In this document: in pieces, positions 8,206 to 16,067 of the stretch
Layout of the letters: each line of letters starts with the position of its first letter
How positions within the stretch are numbered: position 1 is the first letter of the stretch
NCBI GenBank assembly: GCA_964353175.1
Contig: CAYGUX010000015.1
Coordinates: 6,479-70,478, forward strand
Length of the DNA stretch: 64,000 bases
Source of the DNA: JAIYCX01 sp964353175
GTDB taxonomy: Bacteria > Bdellovibrionota_C > UBA2361 > SZUA-149 > DAOLCO01
Direction: 5' to 3'
Position numbers and translations under genes: made by a program
The notes under the pieces: model-generated
What the model was told of the DNA's origin: nothing
The model's database searches: none
The model's input: the letters and a program-made list of their open reading frames with translations, nothing else

Positions 8206-9144
8206 CTACTTATTTAAAAAGTGATCGAAGGATTCAGAGGCAGGACGATTACCTCTATTTTGATAGTCTAACATCTCTGCTTTTATAACCTCAATGTCAT
8301 CTTGTACCATTTTTTCTATAGAACCCCCGGTTTCAAATTCAATCGACAAACACTCCTTCATTGCATCAACAGTGCCAACATCCATATTATTCCACTTCGC
8401 ATACCTCCGATAGATCTCTTCCGGGTTGTTCTTCGTATAGCTTTCAGCTTTCTTAAGAACACGGGCAAATCTCTGAATAAGTTCCTTATGACCATTCAAA
8501 TATGTTCTAGTTGTGGCCAGATAGGCTCTTGCTGGGTAAATTGTTTTATCCAGAGGAAACTCATCCGCCTTAGAACCGAGGGTACGAAGTATATTATATC
8601 TCCAGGGATTCCATATACTGACAGCATCAACGCTTCCTTCTTTTAGTGCTTGAAGCATTGCTGGAGGTTGAATTATCCTTGGAAAAATATCTTTAGACCT
8701 AAGTCCATGAGTACGAAGGTAATACAATAAATAGAGATGTGATGTTGTTGCAGGGAAAAAACCAATTCTTTTACCTCGCAAATCTTTACTAGATCCAAGA
8801 GTATTATTCGCAATAATCCCATTGGCCTGATAGGTCATGATTGATCCAAAAGCTACAAGGTCATTTTCATTAAAGGAATTAAAGGCGATATTTGAATCTA
8901 CGATGACACCGATATCCACAGAACCTGCTAAAATGGCATCCATATTAAACTTACCAACCTCTATGTTTTGGTAGTCTATTTCAATCCCTTCTTCCTTAAA
9001 AAATCCTTCCTCACTTGCGATAAGCGGTAGAACGGAAATAACTTTAGATCCACTTAGCCTAAGTGAATCATTTGCTTTGGCTACAAATGGACTCACACTC
9101 AATATCAATATTACTAAACAGACCCCGTAAACGCTCTTTTCCAT
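8206..9144 (-). CDS. ABC transporter substrate-binding protein (NMT1/SsuA-like)
   Basis: A 312-residue exported protein with a signal peptide (hydrophobic residues 6-22, cleavage likely after VAKA). It has the two-lobe layout of the SsuA/THI5-like family: EEGFFKEEGIEIDYQ near the N-terminus, ILAGSVDIGV, and ALKEGSVDAVSIWNP in the second lobe. Aromatic and polar residues in SIWNPW could contact the ligand. It is the first gene of the importer operon and is transcribed divergently from the TrmB-like regulator at 9290, a likely local regulator. The ligand is unknown; sulfonates, nitrate or thiamine precursors are family precedents. Confidence 0.85.
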   Translation of the reverse strand: MEKSVYGVCLVILILSVSPFVAKANDSLRLSGSKVISVLPLIASEEGFFKEEGIEIDYQNIEVGKFNMDAILAGSVDIGVIVDSNIAFNSFNENDLVAFGSIMTYQANGIIANNTLGSSKDLRGKRIGFFPATTSHLYLLYYLRTHGLRSKDIFPRIIQPPAMLQALKEGSVDAVSIWNPWRYNILRTLGSKADEFPLDKTIYPARAYLATTRTYLNGHKELIQRFARVLKKAESYTKNNPEEIYRRYAKWNNMDVGTVDAMKECLSIEFETGGSIEKMVQDDIEVIKAEMLDYQNRGNRPASESFDHFLNK

Positions 9145-9202
9145 CTAAACTCCTGGTTAATTATCTACACTTTATTTCAGATTTCCCGCAATAACGCCAA
9201 AA

Positions 9203-9232
9203 TTGTCGACAAAATCGAAATATATGTACATA
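9203..9232. promoter_or_regulatory. Two palindromes in the divergent promoter region, candidate operators
   Basis: The 145-base gap between the binding-protein gene and the TrmB-like regulator contains TTGTCGACAA (9203-9212) and TATGTACATA (9223-9232), both perfect palindromes. Their position between divergent genes suits binding by the regulator, but palindromes this short are common in AT-rich DNA. Confidence 0.35.
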
Positions 9233-9289
9233 ACATCCTAATTAAGAATGCATTTATTGACGACGACTTTTCCGACAGAATCATAGAAT

Positions 9290-10033
9290 ATGAAAGAAAC
9301 TAAACTAATTTCCATCCTAGAAGGGCTTGGACTTAACGAAAAAGAGGCACAAATCTACCTCGCAGCACTAAAGGCGGGGCCTAGCACCATCTCTGATCTT
9401 GCTAAACTCACAGCCATTAAAAGAACAACATGCTACGGAGTGCTAGATAGTTTACTTGCTAAAGGAATTATTAAAAAAGAGATTCATGGCATCAAAGAAA
9501 AACTAGTCGCCCTAGAACCCTACTCTCTTTCAAAATTAGTAGAAGAAAAACGTTCTGCTCTAATTGACGCCCTACCTAACTTTGAAGCCTTACGAAAACT
9601 AGGTGGAACCGAAAGCGTTATTCGCTATATTGAAGGCATAGACAACATCAAAGAAGGCTACCTAGAAGTACTTGACTCCATACTTCCTGGAAGCGACTAC
9701 TTAGTTTTTGGAAATATGGAAAAATGGAGTGCTTTATTTAAAGAATTCACCAAAGAATTTTTAAATAAGCGCTCGAAAATGCCGATTAAAGTTAGGATGC
9801 TCCTAAACGAAGGGCCAGTAGCTAGACATAGAATGAATGAAGGTAGATTTGGAAATGAAAAAACTAAAATTATCAAAGGAAGCAAGGAAGTAGAAACCAA
9901 CCTCATAATCACACCCAACAAACTACTAATGCACCAACTAAATCCGCCCTATATCGGAATGATCATCGAAAATCGATACTTCATAAACATGCACATCGAA
10001 ATGTATGAAACGATGTGGAGAGGACTGGGCTAG
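9290..10033 (+). CDS. TrmB-like transcriptional regulator
   Basis: A 247-residue protein. Residues 5-75 form a winged helix-turn-helix of the TrmB type (GLNEKEAQIYLAALKAG, then TISDLAKLTAIKRTTCYGVL). The C-terminal domain (about 95-247) probably senses a ligand and begins around the segment YIEGIDNIKEGYLEVLDSI. TrmB regulators control sugar and metabolic genes mostly in archaea but also occur in bacteria. Its divergent placement next to the SsuABC-like importer suggests it regulates that operon. A second regulator of the same type lies at 36001-36801. Confidence 0.8.
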   Translation: MKETKLISILEGLGLNEKEAQIYLAALKAGPSTISDLAKLTAIKRTTCYGVLDSLLAKGIIKKEIHGIKEKLVALEPYSLSKLVEEKRSALIDALPNFEALRKLGGTESVIRYIEGIDNIKEGYLEVLDSILPGSDYLVFGNMEKWSALFKEFTKEFLNKRSKMPIKVRMLLNEGPVARHRMNEGRFGNEKTKIIKGSKEVETNLIITPNKLLMHQLNPPYIGMIIENRYFINMHIEMYETMWRGLG

Positions 10034-10050
10034 ACCTCAGGTAAATATCT

Positions 10051-10134
10051 CTGTAGGGGCGACCCTTACGGTCGCCATCCCCAAGTTACCCCATCAAATC
10101 AATTCGTGGGCGACCGCGAGGGTTGCCCCTACAG
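10051..10134. repeat. Palindromic repeat of the GTAGGGGCGACC family, full copy
   Basis: Arms of 26 bases at 10051-10076 and 10109-10134 pair with a few mismatches around a 32-base loop. Each arm carries the conserved CTGTAGGGGCGACC / GGTTGCCCCTACAG. It lies between the convergent ends of the TrmB-like gene and trpA, where it could also stop transcription or protect mRNA ends. Related copies are at 23393-23420 and 60057-60188. Confidence 0.8.
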
Positions 10135-10148
10135 ATTCAACCGCCTCT

Positions 10149-10931
10149 CTATTTAACAGTCTGAATAAACGCACTGACCCTAGCTTCTATCCCTTCCTTA
10201 TCTTCGCCCAAAGCCCTCAAAAAGGCGCTACCGATTATTGCTCCTCGATGATACTTAGTCGCTAAGTCAAAGCTCGCTTTGTCACTTATGCCAAACCCTA
10301 CAACCACTGGATGTTTTAGATCCAAAGCTAGAAGACGCTTATAATATTCTTCTGGAGAAGCTTGAGAACCACTAGCTTCTCCACCAGTAACCGCCTGAGA
10401 AGATACCGCATATATAAAAGAGTCACTCTCTGAATCAAGCTCTCTTATTCTCTCATCGCTTGTTTGAGGAGTTACTAAAAAAACAAAGGACAGATTCCTT
10501 TTTTCGAGCTCTGCTTTCCACACCAACTTATATTCCGCCAAAGGTAAATCAGGAATAATCACTCCATCCACTCCACACTTAGTACAAGCTTTAAAAAACT
10601 CGTCCATACCAAACTGGATGATAGGATTTAAGTATCCCATCAAGATAATGGGCAAGCTAATCTCCTTTCTACACTCAGCAAGTTGCTCAAAAAGAGCTTT
10701 TAAATTCATCCCATTCTTAATTGCAATCTCACTTGTATGCTGAATAGTAGCTCCATCCGCGACAGGATCAGAAAAAGGGAAACCCAACTCAATAAAATCA
10801 ACCCCAGAACCTTCCAAAGCTGAAACGACTGGTTTAATAGAGCGTAATACAGGGAAACCTGCCGTGGTAAAAACAGACAAAAGCTTCTTATCACCAGCAA
10901 ATACTCGACTTAAATTATTATTTCTACTCAT
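10149..10931 (-). CDS. trpA: Tryptophan synthase alpha subunit
   Basis: A 260-residue TIM-barrel protein that cleaves indole-3-glycerol phosphate to indole and glyceraldehyde 3-phosphate, passing indole to TrpB. The catalytic Glu and Asp are visible in FIELGFPFSDPVADG. The phosphate-binding end has GFGISDK and GAIIGSAF. Length is normal for the family. It is the last gene of the trp operon and starts 2 bases after the trpB stop. Its substrate is made by TrpC, whose gene is not in this operon. Confidence 0.97.
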   Translation of the reverse strand: MSRNNNLSRVFAGDKKLLSVFTTAGFPVLRSIKPVVSALEGSGVDFIELGFPFSDPVADGATIQHTSEIAIKNGMNLKALFEQLAECRKEISLPIILMGYLNPIIQFGMDEFFKACTKCGVDGVIIPDLPLAEYKLVWKAELEKRNLSFVFLVTPQTSDERIRELDSESDSFIYAVSSQAVTGGEASGSQASPEEYYKRLLALDLKHPVVVGFGISDKASFDLATKYHRGAIIGSAFLRALGEDKEGIEARVSAFIQTVK

Positions 10932-10933
10932 CC

Positions 10934-12139
10934 CTAACTCCTAGATTCTTTAAGAGAACTCTTATATTGCACATAGGTATCCAAGTCCTTATCCCCACGC
11001 CCAGAGAGACAAACTACTACGACCTCTTCTTTTTTCAATTTCAACTTAGGCAAAACAGCAAAAGCATGGGCAGTTTCTAGCGCTGGTATAATTCCCTCCA
11101 ACCTTGTAACTACCAAAGCTTCCTCCAAGGCCTCTTCATCTGTGACTGATTCATAACTAACTCTACCAGTCTTCCATAAATGTGAATGCTGAGGCCCAAT
11201 ACCTGGATAATCAAGGCCAGCGGAGATTGAATGTGCTTCTAACACTTGGCCATCAAAAGTTTGCATTAATAATGTCCTGGAACCATGAAGCACTCCGACG
11301 CTACCAAGCCTAGTTGTAGCCGCTGAACAACCACTATCTACTCCCTTCCCCGCAGCCTCAACACCAAGCAAACGTACATTAGGTGAATCTATAAAGTGAT
11401 AGAATATACCCATTGCGTTACTTCCCCCACCGACGCAGGCTACGACTAAATTCGGATCTTCCTTACCGGTTTTTTCTAAAAGCTGTACTTTCACTTCTTC
11501 ACTTATCACCGAATGAAAAGTGGAAACCATATCAGGAAATGGATGTGGCCCAACAACGGAGCCAATAATATAATGGGTTGATGTTGGATTACATATCCAA
11601 TCTCTCATCGCTTCATTAGTAGCATCTTTTAAAGTTCGACTACCTGAAGTCACAGATCTTACTGTCGCACCTAGAAGCTCCATTCTTTGCACATTGGGAG
11701 CTTGTCGTTTAACATCAACCTCTCCCATATATACAACACACTCTATACCCATCAGGGCACATACCGTAGCTGTTGCCACTCCATGCTGTCCAGCTCCTGT
11801 CTCAGCAATAATCCTTGTTCTTCCAAGTCTTTTAGCGAGCAGAATCTGACCGATGGTATTATTAATCTTATGAGAACCAGTATGATTCAGATCCTCTCTT
11901 TTAAGAAATATCTGTGCTCCATAGCGTTCAGATAATCGCGCCGAATAACCTAAAGGCGAGGGCCTTCCCACGTAGTCTTTAAGAAGTCCTCGAAATTCTT
12001 TTTGAAATTCCGCTGTCTCTATAATCTCTTTATACTTAACTTGAAGTTCAGACACATTAGGATAAAGCATCTCGGGGATATAAGATCCTCCGAACTCACC
12101 ATAGTAGCCTTCATTATTTATTCCGTAATCAACACTCAT
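10934..12139 (-). CDS. trpB: Tryptophan synthase beta subunit
   Basis: A PLP enzyme of about 401 residues that condenses indole with serine to give tryptophan. The PLP lysine is in HTGSHKINN, the phosphate-binding loop is GGGSNAMG, and GEFGGSYIPEML is the family N-terminal block. A GTG codon at 12145 extends the frame by two residues, but AAAAGG sits 6-7 bases upstream of the ATG at 12139, which I take as the start. That places the start inside the end of trpF, an 11-base overlap suggesting translational coupling. Confidence 0.97.
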   Translation of the reverse strand: MSVDYGINNEGYYGEFGGSYIPEMLYPNVSELQVKYKEIIETAEFQKEFRGLLKDYVGRPSPLGYSARLSERYGAQIFLKREDLNHTGSHKINNTIGQILLAKRLGRTRIIAETGAGQHGVATATVCALMGIECVVYMGEVDVKRQAPNVQRMELLGATVRSVTSGSRTLKDATNEAMRDWICNPTSTHYIIGSVVGPHPFPDMVSTFHSVISEEVKVQLLEKTGKEDPNLVVACVGGGSNAMGIFYHFIDSPNVRLLGVEAAGKGVDSGCSAATTRLGSVGVLHGSRTLLMQTFDGQVLEAHSISAGLDYPGIGPQHSHLWKTGRVSYESVTDEEALEEALVVTRLEGIIPALETAHAFAVLPKLKLKKEEVVVVCLSGRGDKDLDTYVQYKSSLKESRS

Positions 12140-12818
12140 ATTCACCTTTTAATATTCTAAAACTTTTTTCCAATTTTTTTATATCCTTCAGTCCGACTTC
12201 AATTTCAAATTTACTATTTAAATCTACTCCGATTAATCTAGCATCTTTCGCTATAAGACCGTGCACCATTGGCAAATTATCTAAATCTAAACCGCCACTC
12301 AACATATATGGTTTATTTAAAGTATATTGGGAGAGCATCTCCCAATCAAAACTAATGCCTGTCCCTCCCGAAACTTCCCCACTAGCAGTCTTGATCTTAG
12401 TATCAAATATAAACATATCAACTAAATCTTCATACTGCGCACAAGATTCAAAGGACTCTATCTCACTCACCCCAATAGCCTTAAACACTAACAAATCGGG
12501 GTATTTATCTTTTATTGCCAAAATATACTTTCGATTTTCAAACTCCTCACTTCCATGAAGCTGCAATCCTCTTACGGAACTCAATGGCAAACTGACTAAT
12601 TCAGCCAAAGGCATATCTCTAGTTACTAAAACTGCTCTCTTTGCTACCCCTTCTATTTGTAACAACTCCGTTAGTTCTTCAACAGGAACATATCGCTTAG
12701 ATTCAGGCACAAGGATAAATCCCAAATATTCAAGCCTCACATCTTTTGACGCCAAGGCAAGAATCTCAGAGATATTCTCGACATCTCTCAAACCACAAAT
12801 TTTAATACTTACTGACAC
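12129..12818 (-). CDS. trpF: Phosphoribosylanthranilate isomerase
   Basis: A 229-residue TIM-barrel enzyme that converts phosphoribosylanthranilate to CdRP, the TrpC substrate. Catalytic Cys lies in KICGLRD and the general acid Asp in FIFDTK; GGTG and LSGGLDLDN make the phosphate site. It is a stand-alone TrpF, not fused to TrpC as in enterobacteria. It overlaps trpD by 10 bases and trpB by 11. Confidence 0.95.
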   Translation of the reverse strand: MSVSIKICGLRDVENISEILALASKDVRLEYLGFILVPESKRYVPVEELTELLQIEGVAKRAVLVTRDMPLAELVSLPLSSVRGLQLHGSEEFENRKYILAIKDKYPDLLVFKAIGVSEIESFESCAQYEDLVDMFIFDTKIKTASGEVSGGTGISFDWEMLSQYTLNKPYMLSGGLDLDNLPMVHGLIAKDARLIGVDLNSKFEIEVGLKDIKKLEKSFRILKGEYEC

Positions 12819-13816
12819 TCTAGTAGATTCCTTAATACTTGATATGCTTTTCCACTAGCTAGTACTTCATCTGCTTCATGTTTAGCATCGAGCAAAGAAA
12901 TCTTCTTATTTAAGGCTATGGCAAAGGCACTATTGCAAGCTACTACTTGAGTTTGCGCCTCCGTTCCCTCTCCCTTCAATATATTTACAAGCAACTCCGC
13001 TGCACCACCTGTACTACTCGGCGACTTTAAATCCTCAGGTTTAAAAAACTTCAACCTCCCAAGTGCAGAATCTCGTTCTTCCTCAAGTACTATTTCTCTA
13101 GTTCTACCAAGAACCTTACTTGGAGCTACTAAACTAACCTCATCAGAACCATCGTAAGAATAAGCTACATAAAAATCTTCTGTTATCTCTTTTAATACCT
13201 CTTGATAGATTCTCTGAACATCTGATCCGAACACACCTGTTAATTGTAATGGCACACCTGCTGGATTTAATAACGGCCCAAGTATATTAAAAATTGTTTT
13301 TACCCCCAATTCTCTTCGAACTACTCCGATATGTTTAAGCGCAGGGTAGAATAAAGGAGCGTGCAAAAAAGTAATCCCAACTTTATCAATCTGTTTCTGA
13401 AGAGCACCCTCCAAAGTAGTAAACTGATAGCCTAAAGCTTCCAATACCGTTGAAGAACCACAACTAGATGAAACTCCATGATTACCATGTTTTATAACAG
13501 GCACTCCACTAGCTGCGACGACAAAAGATGTAGTCGTTGAAATATTGAAAAAATTCTTTCCATCCCCACCAGTTCCACAAACATCCACGGCCCTATCATA
13601 TTCTAAATTTAGACTAATCTTTGTTTCAAACAATGAATCTCGAAAACCCAATACCTCTTCTACCTCTAATGGCCTAGAGGACAATAAGGACAATATCGCT
13701 CCTACCTTAACAGTAGAAAGTTTGGGATCTAAAATCAAATCAGAAAGTCCCTTGGCCTCACTATAGCTCAATCTAATCCCGTCTATAAGTGATTGCTGAT
13801 ATTCTTTAATATTCAT
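12809..13816 (-). CDS. trpD: Anthranilate phosphoribosyltransferase
   Basis: A 335-residue enzyme transferring phosphoribose from PRPP to anthranilate. Key motifs are CGTGGDGKNFFNIST, the PRPP-binding loop, and KHGNHGVSSSCGSS, followed by FNILGPLLNPAG. It is not fused to the glutamine amidotransferase, which is encoded separately just upstream (16-base gap). Length is typical. Middle gene of the trp operon. Confidence 0.97.
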   Translation of the reverse strand: MNIKEYQQSLIDGIRLSYSEAKGLSDLILDPKLSTVKVGAILSLLSSRPLEVEEVLGFRDSLFETKISLNLEYDRAVDVCGTGGDGKNFFNISTTTSFVVAASGVPVIKHGNHGVSSSCGSSTVLEALGYQFTTLEGALQKQIDKVGITFLHAPLFYPALKHIGVVRRELGVKTIFNILGPLLNPAGVPLQLTGVFGSDVQRIYQEVLKEITEDFYVAYSYDGSDEVSLVAPSKVLGRTREIVLEEERDSALGRLKFFKPEDLKSPSSTGGAAELLVNILKGEGTEAQTQVVACNSAFAIALNKKISLLDAKHEADEVLASGKAYQVLRNLLECQ

Positions 13817-13832
13817 TTTAACTCAATGCTAC

Positions 13833-14399
13833 CTATTTTAACCAATTCTCTAATAATTTTCGCCCATCTGGAGTTAAGACTGATTCTGGATGATACTGCA
13901 CCCCAACAACCTCATGCTCCTTATGCCTTAATGACATTATATAACCTTGCTCATCCTTGCTTGTGACCTCTAAACAATCAGGGAAATTCTCACTTGAAAC
14001 TACCCAAGAGTGATACCGTCCCGTAATCACCCTCTCTGGCATCCCCGAATAAATAGGCTCTTCCTTCCTAGTCACAATCGTCTCAACTCCCTTACCGTGA
14101 ACGACCTTTGACAAGTTCTCTAAAGAAGCTCCATAAACTTCTCCGATACATTGATGACCTAAACATACCCCTAAAATCTTCTTACTTGGACCATAACGCT
14201 TAACTAACTCTGGCATCAAACCGGCCTCACTAGGAAGACCTGGACCCGGAGAAAGAACAATATGAGTATAATTTTCAATCTCATCTAAATCAAAACAATC
14301 ATTCCTTTTTACGACAACATCCTGATCCAATATATCTTCGATTATATGAACCAAGTTAAACGTAAAAGAATCGTAATTATCCACTATAAAAACTTTCAT
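13833..14399 (-). CDS. trpG: Anthranilate synthase glutamine amidotransferase component
   Basis: A 188-residue class I glutamine amidotransferase that supplies ammonia to TrpE. The nucleophile Cys is in GVCLGHQ, and the His-Glu pair is in VQYHPESVL. The N-terminus VFIVDNYDSFTFNL is diagnostic of TrpG/PabA. It may also serve p-aminobenzoate synthesis, since no separate pabA is in the window. It starts 3 bases after trpE ends. Confidence 0.96.
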   Translation of the reverse strand: MKVFIVDNYDSFTFNLVHIIEDILDQDVVVKRNDCFDLDEIENYTHIVLSPGPGLPSEAGLMPELVKRYGPSKKILGVCLGHQCIGEVYGASLENLSKVVHGKGVETIVTRKEEPIYSGMPERVITGRYHSWVVSSENFPDCLEVTSKDEQGYIMSLRHKEHEVVGVQYHPESVLTPDGRKLLENWLK

Positions 14400-14402
14400 A
14401 TA

Positions 14403-15857
14403 CTATCCTCTCGATGACATATTTTGTGCGATCTTAATCGCTTGTTTTAAAGCACCTAGCTTATTTTTTATCTCTTCTACTTCAAGATCTGGTACGGAAT
14501 CAGAAACTATCCCCGCTCCAGCTTGAGAATATAAAACATTATCCTTACTCAAGAAGGAACGAATGATAATGGCATGATTTAAATTTCCGGAAAAATCTAT
14601 CAGACCAACTGCTCCCGCATAATTCTCCCTTCTACCAACCTCTAAATCGTCTAATATTTCGAGTGCTCTGTACTTAGGAGCACCACTTAAAGTGCCTGCT
14701 GGAAATGTAGCACTTAAGATATCAAAAATCGAAGACTTACTATTTAATGTACCTTGCACTTGCGAAACTAAATGCGTTACATGTGAGTAATATTGTATCT
14801 CTTTAAAGACTGGTACATGGACCCTCTTACAAAATCGACTTAGGTCATTTCTTGCAAGGTCAACAAGCATTACGTGTTCCGCATTTTCTTTTGGATCTTC
14901 ATAGAGTTTATTCGCGTGAGCCCTATCCACTTTATCTACGCCTGTTCTAGGACAAGTACCCGCAATTGGGTATAGAGAAGCAACTCCGTCTTTTACAACT
15001 AGCTGAGCTTCTGGACTTGAACCAAATAGTTTAAACCCTCCACAATCAAAATAATATAGGTAGGGAGAAGGATTAATAGATCTCAAAGCCCTATAGACTT
15101 GAAAATCATCACCTGAAAATTCTTGAGAATACCTTCTCGATGGAACTATTTGGAATACATCACCGCGCTGAATATGGCGTTTACATGTATTAATAATCTC
15201 TAAATTTTCGCTGTCGCTAATATTAGATAACTCATCTCCAACAGCACTAAAAACACCACTAGTAAAGGTATTATGCAGACACACGGAGAATAGGCGATTA
15301 ATATCTTTAACTAATATAGATTCTGGCTCAGATACATCTAAGGAATTTTTAGTGATGTAGAGCTCGTTACTAAAATGTTTTACCTCAATTAGATATGAGA
15401 ATAACGTATATCTAACTTCCGGTATCTGCCTTCTAGGATCCCTTTCTTTTTTAAACTTTATATTCTCAAATAGAGGAATTGACTCGAAACTAATATACCC
15501 AATCAAACCATTAAATACAGGTGCTAAATTGGAATCTAACTTCTCTATTTCTAGTTCATAAAAGAAAGATTTTATTTGAGATATTGCATCACTTGGATTT
15601 GACTTATCAGTTGCTGGTGAGACTGCAACTCTACTTAAAACCTCCCCCGCAGCCCCTCTAACTGTCAACTCTTCTCCACTAACTTCAACACTCAGAAGAG
15701 GACCGACCCCTAGGATAGTAGAGCTGTTTTCAACCCCATGGTAATCACTACTTTCAAGCAAACAAGAACCTGGATACTTATCCCGAAGACTTAAATATAG
15801 TCCCACAGGACTAACACAGTCACCAAAAAATTTTAGAGTTTTAGATTTAATTCGCAT
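14403..15857 (-). CDS. trpE: Anthranilate synthase component I
   Basis: A 484-residue chorismate-utilising enzyme making anthranilate with TrpG. The N-terminal regulatory site has LLESSDYHG, the pattern that binds feedback tryptophan. Catalytic blocks include PIAGTCPRTG, HVMLVDLARNDLSRF, HVTHLVSQVQG and FPAGTLSGAPK. It is the first structural gene of the trp operon, about 90 bases downstream of a putative attenuator, so both enzyme activity and transcription are probably controlled by tryptophan. Confidence 0.97.
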   Translation of the reverse strand: MRIKSKTLKFFGDCVSPVGLYLSLRDKYPGSCLLESSDYHGVENSSTILGVGPLLSVEVSGEELTVRGAAGEVLSRVAVSPATDKSNPSDAISQIKSFFYELEIEKLDSNLAPVFNGLIGYISFESIPLFENIKFKKERDPRRQIPEVRYTLFSYLIEVKHFSNELYITKNSLDVSEPESILVKDINRLFSVCLHNTFTSGVFSAVGDELSNISDSENLEIINTCKRHIQRGDVFQIVPSRRYSQEFSGDDFQVYRALRSINPSPYLYYFDCGGFKLFGSSPEAQLVVKDGVASLYPIAGTCPRTGVDKVDRAHANKLYEDPKENAEHVMLVDLARNDLSRFCKRVHVPVFKEIQYYSHVTHLVSQVQGTLNSKSSIFDILSATFPAGTLSGAPKYRALEILDDLEVGRRENYAGAVGLIDFSGNLNHAIIIRSFLSKDNVLYSQAGAGIVSDSVPDLEVEEIKNKLGALKQAIKIAQNMSSRG

Positions 15858-15944
15858 ATAAAGTGGCGGTTATGGCAATTTCGTTTAGCTGCATATTATC
15901 AGCTAGAGAATATTTAATAAAATTAAGGGAGTGAAATAACGACG

Positions 15945-15964
15945 AAAAATTGGGCTAGGCCCAA
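15945..15964 (-). terminator. Putative trp attenuator (intrinsic terminator)
   Basis: On the minus strand TTGGGC-CTA-GCCCAA forms a 6-bp hairpin with a 3-base loop, followed directly by TTTTT. The 5' arm overlaps the second Trp codon, Ala codon and stop codon of the leader peptide, so ribosome position would directly control whether the hairpin can form. It lies 88 bases before trpE. Confidence 0.75.
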
Positions 15965-16026
15965 AGCCATGCGACAGCCAAGTGCCGAGGAGATATAGAA
16001 GAGATATTTGAGTAGTTTTCAGACAT
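15955..16026 (-). CDS. trpL: Putative trp operon leader peptide
   Basis: A 23-codon ORF, too short for standard gene calls: it starts ATG at 16026 and ends ...Val-Ala-Trp-Leu-Trp-Ala-TAG. Two Trp codons within three positions near the end, right before an intrinsic terminator and upstream of trpE, are the hallmark of ribosome-mediated attenuation. There is no ribosome-binding sequence; the predicted transcription start coincides with the ATG, so the message may be leaderless, as reported for trpL in rhizobia. Not recognised by similarity; the call rests on position and composition. Confidence 0.72.
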   Translation of the reverse strand: MSENYSNISSISPRHLAVAWLWA

Positions 16027-16033
16027 GGCTATT

Positions 16034-16062
16034 TAGATAAGGTATTTAACAATGGAAGTCAA
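16034..16062 (-). promoter_or_regulatory. Putative trp operon promoter
   Basis: A -35 of TTGACT (16057-16062) and a -10 of TATCTA (16034-16039) are separated by 17 bases. Seven bases downstream lies the A of the trpL ATG (16026), the expected start point. The -35 is a good match, the -10 a moderate one. Confidence 0.55.
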
Positions 16063-16067
16063 TAGCC

